DNA of 64,000 nt from Clytia hemisphaerica (Eukaryota; Cnidaria; Hydrozoa; Leptothecata; Clytiidae): assembly GCA_902728285.1 (NCBI GenBank), contig CACVBU010000140.1, positions 1 through 64,000 of the forward strand, read 5' to 3'. Positions 55,305 through 64,000 of this stretch are shown here, one piece after another. The notes under the pieces were generated by a model. It made no database searches. It saw only the letters and a list, made by a program, of their open reading frames with translations, and was not told where the DNA came from. Each line of letters opens with the position of its first letter. The stretch's first letter is position 1. The translations under genes were made by a program, and so were the position numbers.

Positions 55305-55826
55305 CATAGATCGAAAAACTAAATGGAAACAGATTGAAGAAAAGGAAGTAATCTAATTATCACCACGAGTTAGTAAATTGTACTTAATTGATTTCAAATA
55401 ATGAGAATGTACAATTAAAATAAATTTACAATGAATAGAAATTTACAATAAATAAATTTCGAAACCACCAAGAATTTATTAAGACCACCAAAATTGATCA
55501 AGACCAGCAAGAATTTTTGAAATGAATGAATAAATAATAATCTAAATTATTGCTTCCAAATGTAACAAAAGTTTGTATGTGGATATGTTGTAAATATGAC
55601 AGTATTTGAGGTGGTTGCGGAAACAATGCTGGGTGTGGTGCTTGTGGAAAAAGTGTTGAGTGCGGTGCTGGCGGTGCTGCTTGCGTAAAAAATGTTGGTG
55701 CAGTGGTTGTGCGGTGGAAAAAGTGCTGGTGTCTGATATGTCATTATTGGTGGTTGTGCATTCTGAGGTTGTGGTTGGGGTTGTGGCAGTATCAATCATA
55801 TTTGTGGTGGTGGTAAAGCGCTAGGT
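55305..55826. repeat. Dispersed repeat R4, copy 2, cut at the N
   Basis: Matches 46,020-46,535 and stops at GTAAAGCGCTAGGT exactly where the N is, while the other copy continues. The contig therefore seems to end inside a repeat. Confidence 0.75.
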
Positions 55827-55827
55827 N
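55827..55827. other. Single ambiguous base (N), probable contig junction
   Basis: The only N in the window. Left of it a dispersed repeat is cut; right of it a MITE is cut and an inverted copy of 52,486-53,731 begins. Confidence 0.8.
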
Positions 55828-56120
55828 ATCATATTTCGCGAATTTCCGCGAAAATTAATCCTCGCGAAAAATTTAAAAACCTTAGTATTCGCGAAATTCG
55901 CAAAATATAATCCTTGCGAAAAATTTAAAATCATGTTTTTGCCTGAACCCCTAGGAAAAATAAAGAAATTCGGACAAAAAAGGGCTGCTTTGCAAAATTT
56001 TATCCTTGCGAAAATTTTCATTTTCTGTGCTCGCGAAAATAACTCCCGCGAAAATTAAATTATTTCGCGAAAAAATTGTCTCGCGAAAATAAGTTCCCGT
56101 GAAAATTAATCTCCATAAGG
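55828..56120. mobile_element. MITE family A, truncated inverted copy
   Basis: Inverted counterpart of 53,439-53,731, lacking the 26 bases beyond the junction. It ends with CTCCATAAGG and TA. Several substitutions but no net length change relative to the other copy. Confidence 0.75.
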
Positions 56121-56204
56121 TAGTTTTTTTATTTTTTCTCCTCCAAACCAGAGAAAAAAGGAAAAAGCAGGTAGCAAAAGAACAACAATTCAAGGCACAG
56201 AAAG

Positions 56205-57077
56205 ATGGGTTCTTCTAACATTGTAACATTCACATTATTGCGATATGGTATCTTGATATCATTGGTGAGTACTGGAGTTCTCATCACAATGTCTGTGTCA
56301 AGACAAGATTGGATGCGTGAAGAACTTAAAATGAAAATGGGTCATTTGAGTCCATTATTTGATATGGCATCCAACATCACTGGTAAAATAGCATCGGTAA
56401 CTAAGAATCAGGACCTATTTAGTATGCTTCCTGAAGACTCAACGATCGATATAATGGCTCATTTCGGTCTTCGAAAAACCTGCTTGACGATCACTGCCAG
56501 TGGAATGTCAAACCCAGTCCAACTGGTTGTCCCAGAGATGACATGGTGTGTTAAGAACGACATTTTTGGCGAACCATGGGAATATGGTGTCACTGTGAAG
56601 CCGTTTGTGGAGGTTCTACAAATGCTTGAAGATGAAGCTTCAGGTCAGTAAAATCAGTCGATGTTTTTCAATTCTATCAGGTTGAATGAATTGTAAAATA
56701 TTTGAGGCATAAAAATAAAACTTTTAAGCTACGAGAGTAATATAACGTCAATTCTGCATTATCACAGACCAAATATAATGTTTGTCTGCCTTTAGTCCTT
56801 GTTAAAAAAAGAAGTCTCCAATACATTTCGTCTAGAATAATTACTATTCAAAATCTAAATTTTAAGCTGTTAATCAAAGCATTTTCTTAGTCTGTCTTAG
56901 TACTGATTACTCAGAATTGATAAATTCTTTACTTCTTTTCAGCATTAAAAACTGCTTATATCTGTATGGCATTGGCATTACTATTTGTTGTTATTGGCTT
57001 AATCTTTGTTCTTTTGAAAGCCTTCAAATATCCAACAAAATTCATCTTTGGAAGTTTAATTTGCTGCACCATCGCAA
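56205..57077 (+). pseudogene. Second, truncated copy of the tetraspan gene (exons 1-2)
   Basis: Exon 1 is 56,205-56,643 and exon 2 is 56,943-57,077, with the same splice sites as the copy at 51,677-53,354. Exon 1 differs by about two residues (Ala15 to Gly, Gln90 to Arg), and intron 1 differs by a net 6 bases. Homology ends about 12 bases into intron 2, where a GCATACTT-rich repeat begins. No exon 3 was found before the window ends. It may be an allele placed by mis-assembly, or a truncated duplicate. Confidence 0.7.
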
Positions 57078-57084
57078 GTAAGTA

Positions 57085-57480
57085 TATATCCATACCCTTA
57101 AGAAAAAAATCTAAGTATGCCCAAGTATGTTCTAAGAATGCATTGAGGATGCAAATTTTAGTATGCTTTGTCTCAAATGCATACTTAAATCCAAGAATGC
57201 AAAAAAAAGCATACTTGCAATATTTGCGTACTTGAGGAATTGCATACTTGAAAATTTGCATACTTGTTTTGATTGCATACTAAAATCAAGAATGCTTTTG
57301 AGACAAACCATACTTGCAAGTATGCATCAGATATGCATTCAATAAAATGCATACTTGATTAGTATGCATTCAATAAAATGCATACTTAATTTGATTGCAT
57401 ACTTGGTTAGTATGCATTCAATAAAATTGCATACTTGATTTAGTATGCATTCAATAATCAATACAATATGCAAATTTTCG
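57085..57480. repeat. GCATACTTG / AAGTATGC repeat cluster
   Basis: GCATACTT, AGTATGCATTCAATAAAA and inverses occur more than a dozen times. The order looks palindromic overall. It starts just where homology between the two tetraspan copies stops, and similar TATGCTTA words are near 61,240-61,590. Confidence 0.6.
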
Positions 57481-57725
57481 AAGTTTAGTATGTGATGTTT
57501 TCCGATGTTCCAGAATAAAAAACACCATTCAGGTGATCAAAAAAAAGAACAACGATATTAATTTCACTGTAAGTTTCTTGAGATTCACAAATTAATAAAA
57601 GGAGAATGAAATCTCCTTAAAAAAAATAATTACAGACCAAATAATCCAGATAAAATGCCAACGGTAAAGGCGAACGGTGAACCGCGATCTCACGGGCGGA
57701 CGGGTGGTTTCTCAGGCGGGCGGTG

Positions 57726-60700
57726 TTATTCTTCCGCTTCGTCATCCGCGTTCGACTTTTTGATAGAAGCTGAAAGAGAAAAAATCCCGCGTATACTGCC
57801 AATGAAAATGCGCTACTGTTCGGTAAAATAAACATTGTGAATTAGACTTTTTATTGCGTTCTGTAAAAGACCCTTTATAAAACATTCTGTAAAGTACACA
57901 AAATGGAACGATTGATCAAAACAAACAAACGTGAGCTACTTCTTTCCCCAAGAAGCGAAGCCGTGAATCGAAGTCAGAAATTTCCAATTTTTAATGAAAC
58001 TGCAGCAATCTACAAATATCTCTTTTATCATCTACAATGAACTACTTACGTGGCTTTCGTGCAGTGTTACACTTTACATTGATCACTTTGGTAACATCAG
58101 TTTCTCTGCATCCTCCTGCTGAACCGAATGGCCACCTCCTTGTTGTATATGCTAAAATTGAGTAAAATCATGATAAATAATCATTCAGGTAAGTCTTTAT
58201 TTTTATCAGTCCTCTGTCAACTTCTGAAACTTGAAAGTACAAAACCTAGATGCTTGACTATTCTACTATTAAAATAAATTGGGACAATTAGTTAAATTTG
58301 AATTGTTTTTTCTGTATCAGAAAATCAGCTGGAATTAGGCGACTATCTAAAATATGTTCAGTTCGCGCGTATGTGTGAACCTTAAAAGCGGACCTTATTT
58401 TCGGCTCTCGGGGGTATTGGCCATTGAGTTTCAAGCCCGAAGGGCTAGAGGTCAATCTCCTTGGTAGGATTTGAAGCCAACAAATCCTACCAAAGTTGCG
58501 CGGCCTTGAGCGACCCGCCTGGTTTTTACACAAATGACAGATTGAAACTAAAATTTACCGCTTCATTTTGAAAAATATATCACTCCAAAACAAAGGAATT
58601 CAATTCAATCCTTCATCAAAAATACGGCGCATATTTTAAGGCTTCAATTTTTCTTGCCTGAGAAAGGTTAGAGATTGACCTCTAGCCCTTCGGGCTTGAA
58701 ACTCAATGGTAGTATTGGCCCTACCACGTCACCAAATTTTGACTTGAAAATTTCAATAAGGGTACATGAAAAAACTCAAACGGGACTCAATGTGGGTTAA
58801 GTAAACAAAAACTCTTAGCGAATGATGATTCAAAGAAGTGCTTAGCTATAAAAAACTTTTTCTGACATTTTTCCGACTTGTCCGAGGATTTATGTTTCGA
58901 AGGTGAGTCGGTCGGGCAACGCGAACGGAACATATTTTAGATTGCCGTCTTAGGATAAAGGTGACATGAAGGAATTATATTTTCAATTATCATTGTTAGA
59001 GGAAAGGATTTTACTTACTTGATAATTCTTTAATGATGAATGGATTTAACGCAGGTCTTACTCGTCCTGTCTTTCTATCTGGTAATCCTAAAGCTGAACT
59101 TCTAGTAGATAAAAATTTAATTAAAGTGTGAGTCAAATTTTGCATTTGTCAACTAAGATTTCTAAATCCTTAGGTTGTTGACAAGCCTGCTGCCTCAGAT
59201 TATACTCTTTTTTTCAATATGGGTTTGACTAGAGATAAACAATGGCTGTTATTTATCTCCCTAAGATGACTCTACTTAAATAAATCAGTAAATAATGATC
59301 TGCATATGGGTAGGTTGGCAATCAATTTTTGAACAATTTAATGCAAATTATCTTTTTGACAAACATTATGTACCTCATGTAGAAACATCTAAGAAACATC
59401 AAAAATGATTAGGAAACCTTTATTATTTTAGGTGACATTGTAGTTTAGTAGCCTTCTATGAATTAGATATATGGGTGACTCTTCCTAGTGATAATACTTT
59501 AATCATAGAAATTTTGTTGAGACTAATTTTAGCGTTTTAGCGATTTTTCCCTATTTTTGCTAAAATAAATCTCGCTGTAACACGCTGAATCAACAGATCA
59601 CTAAAATTTATCAAAGCGAAATTTCAGGTTAAACTGCCTTGATACATTTATATCAATAGGAAGGGTTTCAGAGCAAAGAAATACAAGAAAACAAATTAAA
59701 TCAATAATGTAATACAAGTATTCGCTAAAATTTATCCACATAAATTTTTTTGAAATCGTGATTCGCTAAAATAATCCAAAAAAAATCAAGATTTTCCTGA
59801 CTTGCTGATATATGCTAAAATTAGTCTCCCTAAAACTTCTACGATTAAAGTAAGTAAAAAGTGTTGCTTACTTTTTAAGTTCGTCCTTTGTAAATTTTAA
59901 ACCAAGGATTAAATTTACAAATTTGCGCCAAGATGCCATGTTGTTTGTTTTTGCCCTAATCCTTGTCATCTCCATGTCCGTTAAAAAAATGTGTGGTGTG
60001 CAATCGCCCAGCTGTTTTAACTAAATGGAGAAATTTTTGAATCATTTGATTTTTTATGTTTTGTATCAAGTTTCAGATAGCAATTTATATCTTACAGGGG
60101 AGCTGGTCTGAAAGGTGTGAAAGACAAGTTTAATTAGTGTTTTATGGGAAGTGCCCTCAAAGAAATATTGGTTGTCGGACAAAATCATAATTAACGTATT
60201 TCTTGAAATCTAGGGTTACACGGTTGAGATCTAAAAGATTTGAAATGAGGGTGACATTTCAAAGTAGCGTAAGTTTCTCACCCCAGCTGATGTTTCATTA
60301 GATGAATTATTTGAAGTTGATTGGTTGGTTGCTGTCTGACTTTCTATTGGTATTGGTATTTGGATGGGCTTGCTTAAAGTGGATGGTGACTTATGGATTG
60401 GCTTGCTGACTGAGGAAGACTTTTTGATTAGCTTGCTGACCGAGGATGACGTTTGGATGGACATGCTGACAACTGACGATGATGTTTGGATGGGCTTGTT
60501 TACTGGGGATGATATTGATGATGCTGTTTTGTTGATGGAGGAGGGTGTTGTCTTGGGTGTGGATGTAGCTTTTAGCTTGGGTGTCAGGAAGTATTTTGCC
60601 TTTAAGGAATTGCGTGGTAGTGGCGAGATGCACCCCATACTCTAAAAAAAACATATTTGATAGTACAGACAAGAAACAATAATTTTTAATACCAAATAAA

Positions 60701-60896
60701 AACTTCGTGAGGGAACATACATGCGAATATTTGAGGATCATGTGTAAGAAAAATCACAATTTGAATTATGATTCAAGTTTCGACTTAATCAAATTGTTAG
60801 CTTTGTGAAATTAAGGTGCATCATTCTTACCTGTTGATTAGTCGGCAATAATGGCTCGTCATTTGAGAAAGATCTTCCCAAGCTTTCCTCAACAAC
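57726..60896 (-). CDS. BEN-domain protein, six exons (5' end unresolved)
   Basis: Exons 60,896-60,831, 60,641-60,282, 59,969-59,872, 59,101-59,019, 58,151-58,050 and 57,769-57,726 join in compatible phases (0,0,2,1,1) to 251 codons including TAA. Donors are GTAAGA, GTGAGA, GTAAGC, GTAAGT and GTAAGT; the acceptor at 59,970 is the weakest. Residues ~25-140 are Ser/Thr-rich (KPIQTSSSVVSMSIQ), likely disordered. The last four exons read KFVNLILGLKFTKDELKKSS ... RPALNPFIIKEL ... GGCRETDVTKVINVKCNTARK, which matches BEN-domain layout (hydrophobic helix, F-x-EEL-SS, LDP-like, I-xxx-NxKCxxAR). BEN domains bind DNA or chromatin proteins. A short isoform could start at the ATG at 59,969 or 59,939. Exons upstream of 60,896 are likely; the gene at 61,858-62,327 may supply them. 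Confidence 0.65.
58423..58711. mobile_element. Inverted-repeat element in a BEN-gene intron
   Basis: ATTGAGTTTCAAGCCCGAAG ... GGTCAATCTC is inverted at 58,671-58,707. GTATTGGCC flanks both sides (58,414-58,422 and 58,712-58,720), a 9-bp direct repeat as expected of Mutator-type insertions. No gene inside. Confidence 0.7.
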
Positions 60897-60995
60897 CTAA
60901 TGTAATATGAGATTTGCTATTAGGAATGTTTTCAGGCTTTACAATGAATTGACTCAAACTACTGAAAATAAAGTTTGAGACAGGATAAATTAATA

Positions 60996-61215
60996 CCTTA
61001 AAGGAAGAAAATTTGGCGGATTTGGCCAGAATCCGCCACATTAAGTTCCCGCTAAAATTTCTTTTTTCCGCCATCCGCCAAATTAAACGTTTTGAAAATA
61101 TGATCTCTTTTAAGGTGTTTTTGCATTTTTTTGCTGTTTTTACGCCATTTTAAGGATAAATTTTTCAGCAAACGCCAAATTAAATTCCTGCCAAATTTCG
61201 TTTTTTCGTTCTTGG
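60996..61215. mobile_element. MITE family A, truncated copy
   Basis: TA plus CCTTAAAGGAAGAAAATTTG begins a copy with TTTGGCGG and CCGCCAAATT palindromes. The right terminus is not found. Confidence 0.55.
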
Positions 61216-61857
61216 CCAAATTACTCAATTTTTTTATAAGCAAGTGTATGCCTCTTGGTCAGGCACGTGTATGCTTAAGTTCTCAAAGCATCCAGGCATA
61301 GTTAATACTTATTTCATGCTTAAGAATTATGCTTATGATTCACCCCGAACCAAGTTTTGAATGAAATTTCAGAAATTTTGTAAATTTGTTCAGATTTTGG
61401 GAGCAGTGGAATGGTAGCTAGCCGTGGATTGTCTTATTATTTACTTGACCTCTGCCAAACCAGATAAAAATGAGACAAAAGCAGAAAAATGACCATTTGA
61501 AAAATATTTTAGGCTGACATATATGCTCATGTTATGCTTAGGAATTCTGCAAATCTGAGCCTTCGTATGCTTATAAGCGTTATGCTTATAAAAAAAATGT
61601 ATGTCAAAAAGTATAGAAACATGTAAGAAACATTGAGGCTGCTTGGTAAAAATAGTTTCTTAAAAAAAGTGTATTGTTATTTGATGGTACACGCTTTTTT
61701 TATAAGAATATCTATAAAGTGTGTACTTTCTTTTTCTAGCTCGAATTGGATGGAAGCTCACAGATATCAAACGACCAGATGACCCTTAACAAGATCGCTC
61801 TCAGATGCGCGTTATTGTCTTAGTGTGTTATTATAATGTATAAAAGAAGAAATACCT
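61216..61857. other. Spacer with MITE fragments
   Basis: Contains TATGCTTA-rich words (61,240-61,590) and a left end of MITE family B (TACACGCTTTTTTTATAAGAA at about 61,690). No gene. Confidence 0.45.
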
Positions 61858-62327
61858 TTACTCAGTCTTCGTTTTTTTTCTTCCTTTGATCTCAATGAGG
61901 AGTGCTGGATAATATTGCTTAAGATGGGGGTAGAAGAAATTGTACTTTTCCATCTCCTTAAGGTTTTCGAGCGGTACTAGTTCCCCAGTATGGTTAGTTG
62001 GCTTTAAAGTTGAAAATGGGAGGGATAAGTTTAGGCGTTTTCCGTTGGATTCTTCCTCTGTAAAAATAATCTTTAACACAGGTCCAGTGTCTTCCCCTAA
62101 AAGAAAATTGAAGTGTTTTTTTAAGTACGACCAAATTTTTCACAAAGTTAGAATGAATGTAAGCCCTGACCAAAAAATTAAAGTTGCTTATAAGAAAAAT
62201 GTGTACTGGAAGAAATTACACGGCACCTCACAATTATCTTCGACACCTTCTATTGAAACAAATGTCACTTACCAAAATTGTCAGCCAGTTTGGCTGATGG
62301 TTTACGTTCTCTTTGCTGGCGAGACAT
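61858..62327 (-). CDS. 97-residue protein, two exons; possible 5' part of the BEN gene
   Basis: Exon 1 is 62,327-62,273 (MSRQQRERKPSAKLADNF, donor GTAAGT) and exon 2 is 62,096-61,858 (acceptor TTTTCTTTTAG); phase 1 on both sides, TAA at 61,858. The sequence starts basic and continues with GPVLKIIFTEEESNGKRLNL, ENLKEMEKYNFFYPHLKQYY and a basic end (IKGRKKTKTE). No family recognised. An A8 run lies near the end: if one A were extra, the frame would run into a basic, nuclear-signal-like end and a GTATTT donor, allowing further splicing. It is divergent from the exon at 62,558. Confidence 0.6.
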
Positions 62328-62413
62328 GATTCCTCACAGTTTGAGACAAAAAAATCCTACGACTGGCTCTCAAAAATAAAAATTTCTTATGAAAAAAGGG
62401 CGGGCATTTAAAA

Positions 62414-62525
62414 GGACTTTCGAACAAAAAACGTTCGAATTTTAATCGAACGTTTAACGTTCGAATAATTATTATTTTGCGCTACTGATGCGCCATTTTC
62501 GAACGTTTATAATTCGAATGTTTTT
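62414..62525. promoter_or_regulatory. Cluster of TTCGAACGTT palindromes in a divergent promoter
   Basis: TTTCGAAC, AACGTTCGAA, ATCGAACGTT, AACGTTCGAA, TTCGAACGTT and ATTCGAATG occur within about 110 bases between the minus-strand start at 62,327 and the plus-strand start at 62,558. The words are mutual inverses, so they could be paired protein-binding sites, a hairpin, or a small foldback remnant. Confidence 0.45.
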
Positions 62526-62557
62526 GTCTGGAGTCTGTCCGCATTTCGCTTTCAAAG

Positions 62558-62818
62558 ATGGAGGGAGAGGACACAGGTCTGTCTCGTGCATCTTTTTATA
62601 GATATAGAGATGTTTTGTATCAATCTAGCACCGAGAAGTGTTCTACGATTCGTTTGCAGTTCAATCTAACTCAGACGAAGAACTGGAACCTGATAATGAA
62701 CATGACGTCGAAATGCTTGATTGTGAAAATGATAACGAGTCTGAAGGTGATGAAGTAGTTCCTGAATGTTGTGACAATGATGATCAATTCGATCAAAGTG
62801 CAGGTGATGAAATCGAAG
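62558..62818 (+). pseudogene. First exon of an unrecognised gene, with one frameshift
   Basis: ATG opens MEGEDTGLSRASFYRYRDVL (basic, helical). From about 62,640 the coding-like frame moves by one base to an acidic stretch (DSFAVQSNSDEELEPDNEHD, DCENDNESEGDEVVPECC), ending at a donor, GAAG|GTATAT, at 62,818/62,819. The basic-start, acidic-continuation layout is common in domesticated or transposon-borne genes of cnidarians. The shift could be a real mutation, a sequencing error or a missed mini-intron. No further exon was found. Confidence 0.4.
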
Positions 62819-62847
62819 GTATATATAGATTGGATAGACTGTTTTCC

Positions 62848-62908
62848 GGGGGGGGGGGGGGGGGTGAATTTCCTAAAGATGATTGTTATAATTTTAACCA
62901 CCCCCCCC
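62848..62908. repeat. G-run and C-run pair
   Basis: A run of about 14 G near 62,850 is followed about 45 bases later by a run of C near 62,902. This resembles the poly-G/poly-C ended insertions at 7,027-7,366. It follows the donor site of the preceding exon. Confidence 0.5.
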
Positions 62909-63086
62909 CTATATTCTGGAAGACCAATTTTGCTGAGTACAGTTTTGGGATTTTTTTATGCTTATAAAAACATGTAGTCGAAGAGCTACAGGTTTCCTAT
63001 AGACAACACTCTACTTCTGATTGAGCTTTGGCTTCTTCATGATTATGACGGCGCTGGGTTCAGTACAGTGAAGTAGACAAGAGGAC

Positions 63087-63691
63087 CAGTCGGGTGTTTA
63101 AGATGAAAACTGCAATTATTGCTCTTTTCGGAAATTATTGCCGAAAATGGCAATTTTTTTAACGATGAAATGCTGAATCAGCAAAATGTGTTGTCCTTAT
63201 AAGGGCAAAGATGTCAGAGGTGTTTGAAAATAGTAAAATTCCATCGAGAAAAAGGTTTTTCGGATTTTTAAAAGTGATTTTTTCAATTTTTCGTGGCTCA
63301 ATAACATGAAAAGTTCTAAAATAATATGTTAAAAGATCCTGCATCGATGCCGAAACACAGCCAGAAAGAGATAACAAAACCCCCGTTGTAAATTTGTTTA
63401 CATATGACTCGATTTTGCTACCTGCACTTCCAACAAAAACCAGTTGAAAACAAAACTAAACGAGGCACAGTGGGCCTTCTTATCGCGAGGGTGTCAAATA
63501 CCACGTGTTCAATAATAAAGTCAACTTTTATTTGCAAAAACGGCAATAATTGCCGAAAACGGCAATTTTCATTTATTTACTTTTTTTATTTTTCTGCTGA
63601 TTCAGCATTTCATCGTTAAAAAAATTGCCGTTTTCGGCAATAATTTCCGAAAAGAGCAATAATTGCAGTTTTTATCTTAAACACCCAACTG
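63087..63691. mobile_element. 605-bp inverted-repeat element with CAGT(C/T)GGGTGTTTAAGAT ends
   Basis: The arms are about 100 bases with few mismatches: CAGTCGGGTGTTTAAGATGA ... TTAACGATGAAATGCTGAAT against the inverse at 63,596-63,691. AGGAC flanks both sides (63,082-63,086, 63,692-63,696), a 5-bp direct repeat. GGCAATAATTGCCG-type palindromes fill the ends. No transposase. Confidence 0.8.
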
Positions 63692-63696
63692 AGGAC

Positions 63697-64000
63697 CATC
63701 TTGAACTTTTTCAATTTCATTTTAAAAATTATTTAAAACAATGAATTGTATTCTGAAAACCCTATTAAAGTTTATGAAACTCTAAATTGTAATAATTACT
63801 GTAATTAGTTTCATGTTTCATTGCCCAATTTGCTTTAAAAACACGCCCTTTTAAGACGTTACAAAAAGTAATTTTTATCTACTTTGACCATAGGTAGCTG
63901 TTCTTTTAAACTATAACTTTCATTTGAAAAGTTCTAGTTCTTATCCTATCTGAGTTCTGTCTGATACTTCCCCTGGCAGGTCTTTATTTGTATGCTAGGG
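63697..64000. other. Unassigned end of window
   Basis: AT-rich, nothing recognised. Confidence 0.35.

Noticed and set aside
55542-55799. Thr/His-rich minus-strand frames
   Set aside because: Two frames are open at once over the GTGGTTGTG low-complexity tract of repeat R4, so composition, not coding, explains them.
60364-60645. 93-codon plus-strand frame rich in Asp and Glu
   Set aside because: It is the opposite strand of the Ser/Thr-rich BEN-gene exon, which has good splice sites on both sides.
1-64000. tRNA, rRNA, spliced-leader or snRNA genes
   Set aside because: I looked for T-arm boxes, conserved rRNA words and Sm-site contexts by eye and found none convincing. A covariance-model scan would decide.

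Overview
The window is animal nuclear DNA. It is AT-rich, genes are split by GT-AG introns with clear donors and acceptors, and most of the sequence is transposon debris. Gene families and repeat content (DUF4371/hAT-like, Mutator-like, BEL/Pao, Tc1-like and piggyBac-like remains, a BEN-domain gene, a Gly-rich-helix plus trefoil toxin-like gene) fit an early-branching metazoan. A cnidarian is my best guess, but this is inference because no marker gene settles it. I found no rRNA, tRNA or CRISPR.

Layout. 0-4 kb: a toxin-like pore-former candidate with its own TATA box and two exons. 4-7 kb: a TA-flanked MITE, a piggyBac-like end fragment and a 208-bp duplication. 7-18 kb: minisatellites (29 bp and 156 bp), at least five copies of a coding-derived repeat called R1 here, and two broken Mutator-like (MULE) transposases, one interrupted by a MITE. 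18-25 kb: Tc1 and DUF4371 fragments amplified into a roughly 750-bp tandem array, one unit of which carries a 757-bp TTAA-flanked element. 25-37 kb: BEL/Pao and MULE pieces fused in one frame, a 1.58-kb terminal-inverted-repeat element, and a C2H2 zinc-finger gene with a decayed 3' extension. 37-51 kb: mostly non-coding, with non-autonomous DNA transposons, including a 1,046-bp hAT-like element flanked by a 7-bp direct repeat, and foldback repeats.

51-64 kb holds the best ordinary genes. A three-exon, 365-residue tetraspan membrane protein lies on the minus strand (51,677-53,354). A near-identical inverted copy of its first two exons starts just after a single N (55,827), so the join may be an assembly artefact. 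Further along, a six-exon minus-strand gene encodes a C-terminal BEN domain (57,726-60,896). A two-exon 97-residue gene (61,858-62,327) and a frameshifted acidic exon (62,558-62,818) diverge from a 230-bp interval full of TTCGAACGTT-like palindromes.

I see no single new defence or metabolic system. The points most worth a check are the toxin-like gene, the composite tandem array with its TTAA insertion and empty sites, the N-junction palindrome, the unrecognised protein encoded by R1, and the divergent promoter with palindromes. Exon models were built by eye from splice motifs and phase. No alignment or database search was run.
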